A stretch of DNA of 37,897 bases from Brevipalpus yothersi (taxonomy: Eukaryota; Arthropoda; Arachnida; Trombidiformes; Tenuipalpidae), in the NCBI GenBank assembly GCA_003956705.1, contig QZCP01000235.1:253274-291170 (forward strand). Direction: 5' to 3'. The number at the start of each line of letters is the position of its first letter. Within the stretch, counting starts at the first letter, position 1. The notes beneath the pieces were generated by a model that did not search any database, had not been told where the DNA came from, and was given only the letters and a program-made list of their open reading frames with translations. The position numbers and the translations under genes were made by a program. This document shows positions 35,160 to 37,897 of the stretch, piece by piece.

Positions 35160-36467
35160 TGCTATTCAATTCGAATGATCATGTAAGGAGGCGCAAAATA
35201 GATGCTGAGTGACTTTTGGAGCGTGATAAAAAAAATTATTGATCTGTTGAAAGTCATCTGATTAACTAGTGGTTTTGGGTGATATTAAAATCAAATAGTC
35301 AATTGACAAGGATCTTGATGATGATTATCATCATCACCATCATTTGGGGATGGAGAGTGTGTGTAAGTGTATCTCCCATTCAATTCATTGATAGTTAGTA
35401 CAAATAAGTTGACAGCTCAGTGGATCCATAACCAGTGATGAAGTCTGCTTAATATTTGATATAATTTTCTGGCATAAAATTAGCTTGGTTTGATTATCTT
35501 TCTATTCTTTCCATAATTATGTGTGTGGTTAGTTTTGCTGGCTGGGTGCATAAGCGTAAAATTTGGTGGTAAAAAATATGACATTTATCAGATCATTTTG
35601 CTACAGTATACTTGATTATGCATGATTGTACATATATATTCAATTATCAAGAGGCAGAACATTGTCTAATTATCAAATGAACTTAATTTTCATTCGGAAA
35701 GCTTCTAATCTATATTAAATGGCAATCTTTGAGTCTTTTGATCATGAATCAGATTAATCACAATCATTTTGAGATCCTGATCAAATTATCGAGTTCTGTT
35801 ACTCTTGACTGTATTCATCGATCCTGATCGAGATACAAGAAAAGAAGAAACTATATTTTCATCTTTTGCTCAAAGGCAACATGATATGGTCAAAGTATTT
35901 TTTGTCTTTTGTTATCAAGTTCAAGAATAATGATGATATTGATTTCAGAATGAATCATTATCATCATGATAAAAATCCGCTATTCCTATACGCTTATTGT
36001 CTTTGCTCAACTTATACAGCCCAAATACAAGGGAGAAAGAGAAGAAATAATCATCATGTAAGCTAAATGAAATCGTGACTATATGAACAGTATTTGAATT
36101 CCATTAGGTGTCTCACAATATATGTACTATAGAAAGAATCCACCCAAGTAAGAGCTGATAATGAAGCTCAAAGAGGATGGAGATGAAGAAAAAGAAATAA
36201 AAATGCGATGAGTTCGTTCAATGGCCACGGTGTGATGATGATGAAGATGATGATGATAGTGATGTTGATGATGATATTTTTTCTTCTCTCTCTCTTAAAC
36301 GATGAGAACACCAAATAGAAGCTCGATTATTTTGCATCCAACCAGGATGAATAGCTAGTGAAGGGGAGAAACCAAATGCCTGTCTATTAATTGGTGTTCT
36401 TGTGAGAGTATGTGGAAAGACGTGAGATCATCACTTCCATTTCGTTCCATATTCAACCAATCAGCTT

Positions 36468-36469
<2 letters not shown>

Positions 36470-36535
<66 letters not shown>
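36470..36535 (+). repeat. (AG)n
   Basis: A 66-base perfect AG tract. Confidence 0.95.
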
Positions 36536-36538
<3 letters not shown>

Positions 36539-37181
36539 GGAAATGATGATGAAGTGTATTTTTGGGCTCCATCAAAAGTGAGCCCACTCTCATGGAAGAG
36601 AGCCCTCCCACTCTCTTGGTGAATAATATTTATCCTACACCGTGAGCATTGAGTATTGATGTTGTCAGGCTGTTTGAAGGGTGAGATAGAGGAATAGGAA
36701 GAGATTGCTGAAGAGGAGAGAGAGAGAGAGAGATATCAGGTGAAGAAGAGCCATTATAGAGTCACGAATCAACTATCATCTTGAGATTGTTCCTAGAGAT
36801 GCTGCGAGGATTTCGTGCGAGAGAGAGAGAGGAAAAGATAGATAGTGAACATCCTCTTATTTCTTGCAAACCGAATGATTCCCTTTTTTCTTCGAATTCA
36901 CATTATCTTCAACTCACGCCTCTTTGCTTGCTTCGTTTTTATGCAAAATCAAGATCAGTTTTCTCATTGGTATTCAAGCTTATTTGTAAATCACGATTCA
37001 CTTGAAGAAAGATCGAGAGAAGCCAGCAATTATCATATGTATCGTATTCAAATGAAATGAAGCGAAATGAAATGAGAGAGGGAAAGAAAAATATCCACTA
37101 AAATGTATACATGTGATCATATTTTAAATATGAATATAATTTGGTTGGGTAAATGTAATGGAAAAATATTGTAAAAGGAAA

Positions 37182-37225
<44 letters not shown>
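37182..37225 (+). repeat. (AG)n
   Basis: An AG tract with one AAAG unit. Confidence 0.9.
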
Positions 37226-37229
<4 letters not shown>

Positions 37230-37846
37230 TTCTCATGAATGCTGTGAAGCAACCAATTGAGTATGCGGTTAATTTGGGTTTTAAAATGATTATATTATGA
37301 GCTGACAATTGAGGTATAGGTATAATAGCAAAGAAAACGGAAAAAGTGCGTATAAGTGACTTCTCCTATCAAGTTATCAAAACGCAAATAAGTCAAAAGG
37401 TGTGACATCAAAAAGGTTGTCATATGAATATCACTAAAGACGGAGATAATCGTTCTCTTCTCTCTTCCTCAGTTAGTCAAATGATGAGTAAAAGACTATT
37501 AGTCGAAATAATATTCTCTTTGAATACTAATGAGCCTAGTGAATGTATAATCGAAGGTTCACTTTGTGATATGTATTCACTTTTCAATGTCCCCATCAAT
37601 GTTTACAAGCAAAAGTTTCAATTTAACAATTTTGCTGGTACCATTATTGTTGGGTGTTTTCCTCCCACTTTTTTTCCTTCTTCTCCTTCTTCTGGGCCGT
37701 TTTTTTCCATGGATTGGGCTTATTTTCAGTCCCAAGAAGAGAAAATACTTATCCATCCACTTTGTGAGTACATGTAGTCAAAAATTTGCCTTTCTCTGGG
37801 AATATCGGATATGCAAAATGCTACGAAATGCGCAATCGACTCAACA

Positions 37847-37848
<2 letters not shown>

Positions 37849-37897
<49 letters not shown>
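37849..37897 (+). repeat. (CT)n at right edge
   Basis: A CT tract that runs to the last base of the window. Confidence 0.95.

Larger units (their letters stand above)
34304..37897 (+). other. homeobox-gene intron 1, partial
   Basis: Sequence after the donor at 34304 to the window edge. No homeodomain codons are visible in any frame. It contains a GA/CT palindrome, several GA/TC tracts, a GAT-rich run at about 36234-36275, and an unrecognised 117-codon open frame at 37424-37777. Confidence 0.6.

Noticed and set aside
37424..37777. 117-codon frame near the right edge
   Set aside because: It has an ATG and a stop, but no recognised family, no splice context, and phenylalanine/proline runs from T-rich sequence. 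It is inside the homeobox-gene intron and I could not support it as a gene.

Overview
This is an AT-rich animal genomic window, not a bacterial or phage region. It has spliced genes with GT...AG introns, very large introns, animal-specific transcription factor families and extreme microsatellite content. About thirty (TC)n/(GA)n tracts of roughly 35 bp or more lie in under 38 kb, with shorter (CA)n/(TG)n and GAT-rich runs. Protein content and compact coding exons suggest an arthropod. The low-complexity style would fit a mite or other chelicerate, but that placement is an inference. A 617-base N gap (19404-20020) sits inside a (TC)n tract, and the window begins and ends inside (TC)n tracts. 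The dinucleotide repeats therefore probably limited the assembly. Layout: (1) Positions 128-29624 on the + strand hold the 3' part of one gene of the castor (cas / CASZ1) zinc-finger transcription factor family. I can join eight exons with matching phases and consensus splice sites: 128-401, 17621-17822, 17999-18136, 25999-26156, 26656-26813, 27794-27910, 28905-29022 and 29238-29624. Together they encode about 516 residues with six castor-type repeats, an inter-repeat linker and a C-terminal tail with an AT-hook-like core. The first exon(s) lie before position 1. Introns of 17.2 kb and 7.9 kb carry most of the microsatellites. (2) Positions 29625 to about 30290 are the castor 3' UTR, with an AATAAA at 30266-30271. 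(3) Positions 30300-31776 hold degenerate coding sequence on the - strand: a truncated, frameshifted copy of the N-terminal part of the U5 snRNP WD40 protein SNRNP40 (31345-31776), then unidentified coding-like remnants (30480-31160). (4) Positions 33278-33394 are an orphan exon-like open segment behind a good splice acceptor. (5) Positions 33691-34303 on the + strand are the first coding exon of a homeobox gene, most likely of the Tlx (Drosophila C15/clawless) family, with an EH1-like repressor motif and a YPWL PBX-type motif. Its donor opens an intron that runs off the right edge, so the homeobox itself is not in the window. (6) Positions 34304-37897 are intronic sequence with more microsatellites. 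The biology is that of two neighbouring developmental transcription factor genes, castor and a Tlx-like homeobox gene, in the same orientation, separated by a decayed gene copy on the opposite strand. No mobile element with intact ends, no CRISPR array and no convincing tRNA or rRNA was seen. I found no novel multi-gene system. The items most worth a second look are the SNRNP40 relic, the coding-like remnants beside it, the orphan exon, the divergent fifth castor repeat and the GA/CT repeat landscape.
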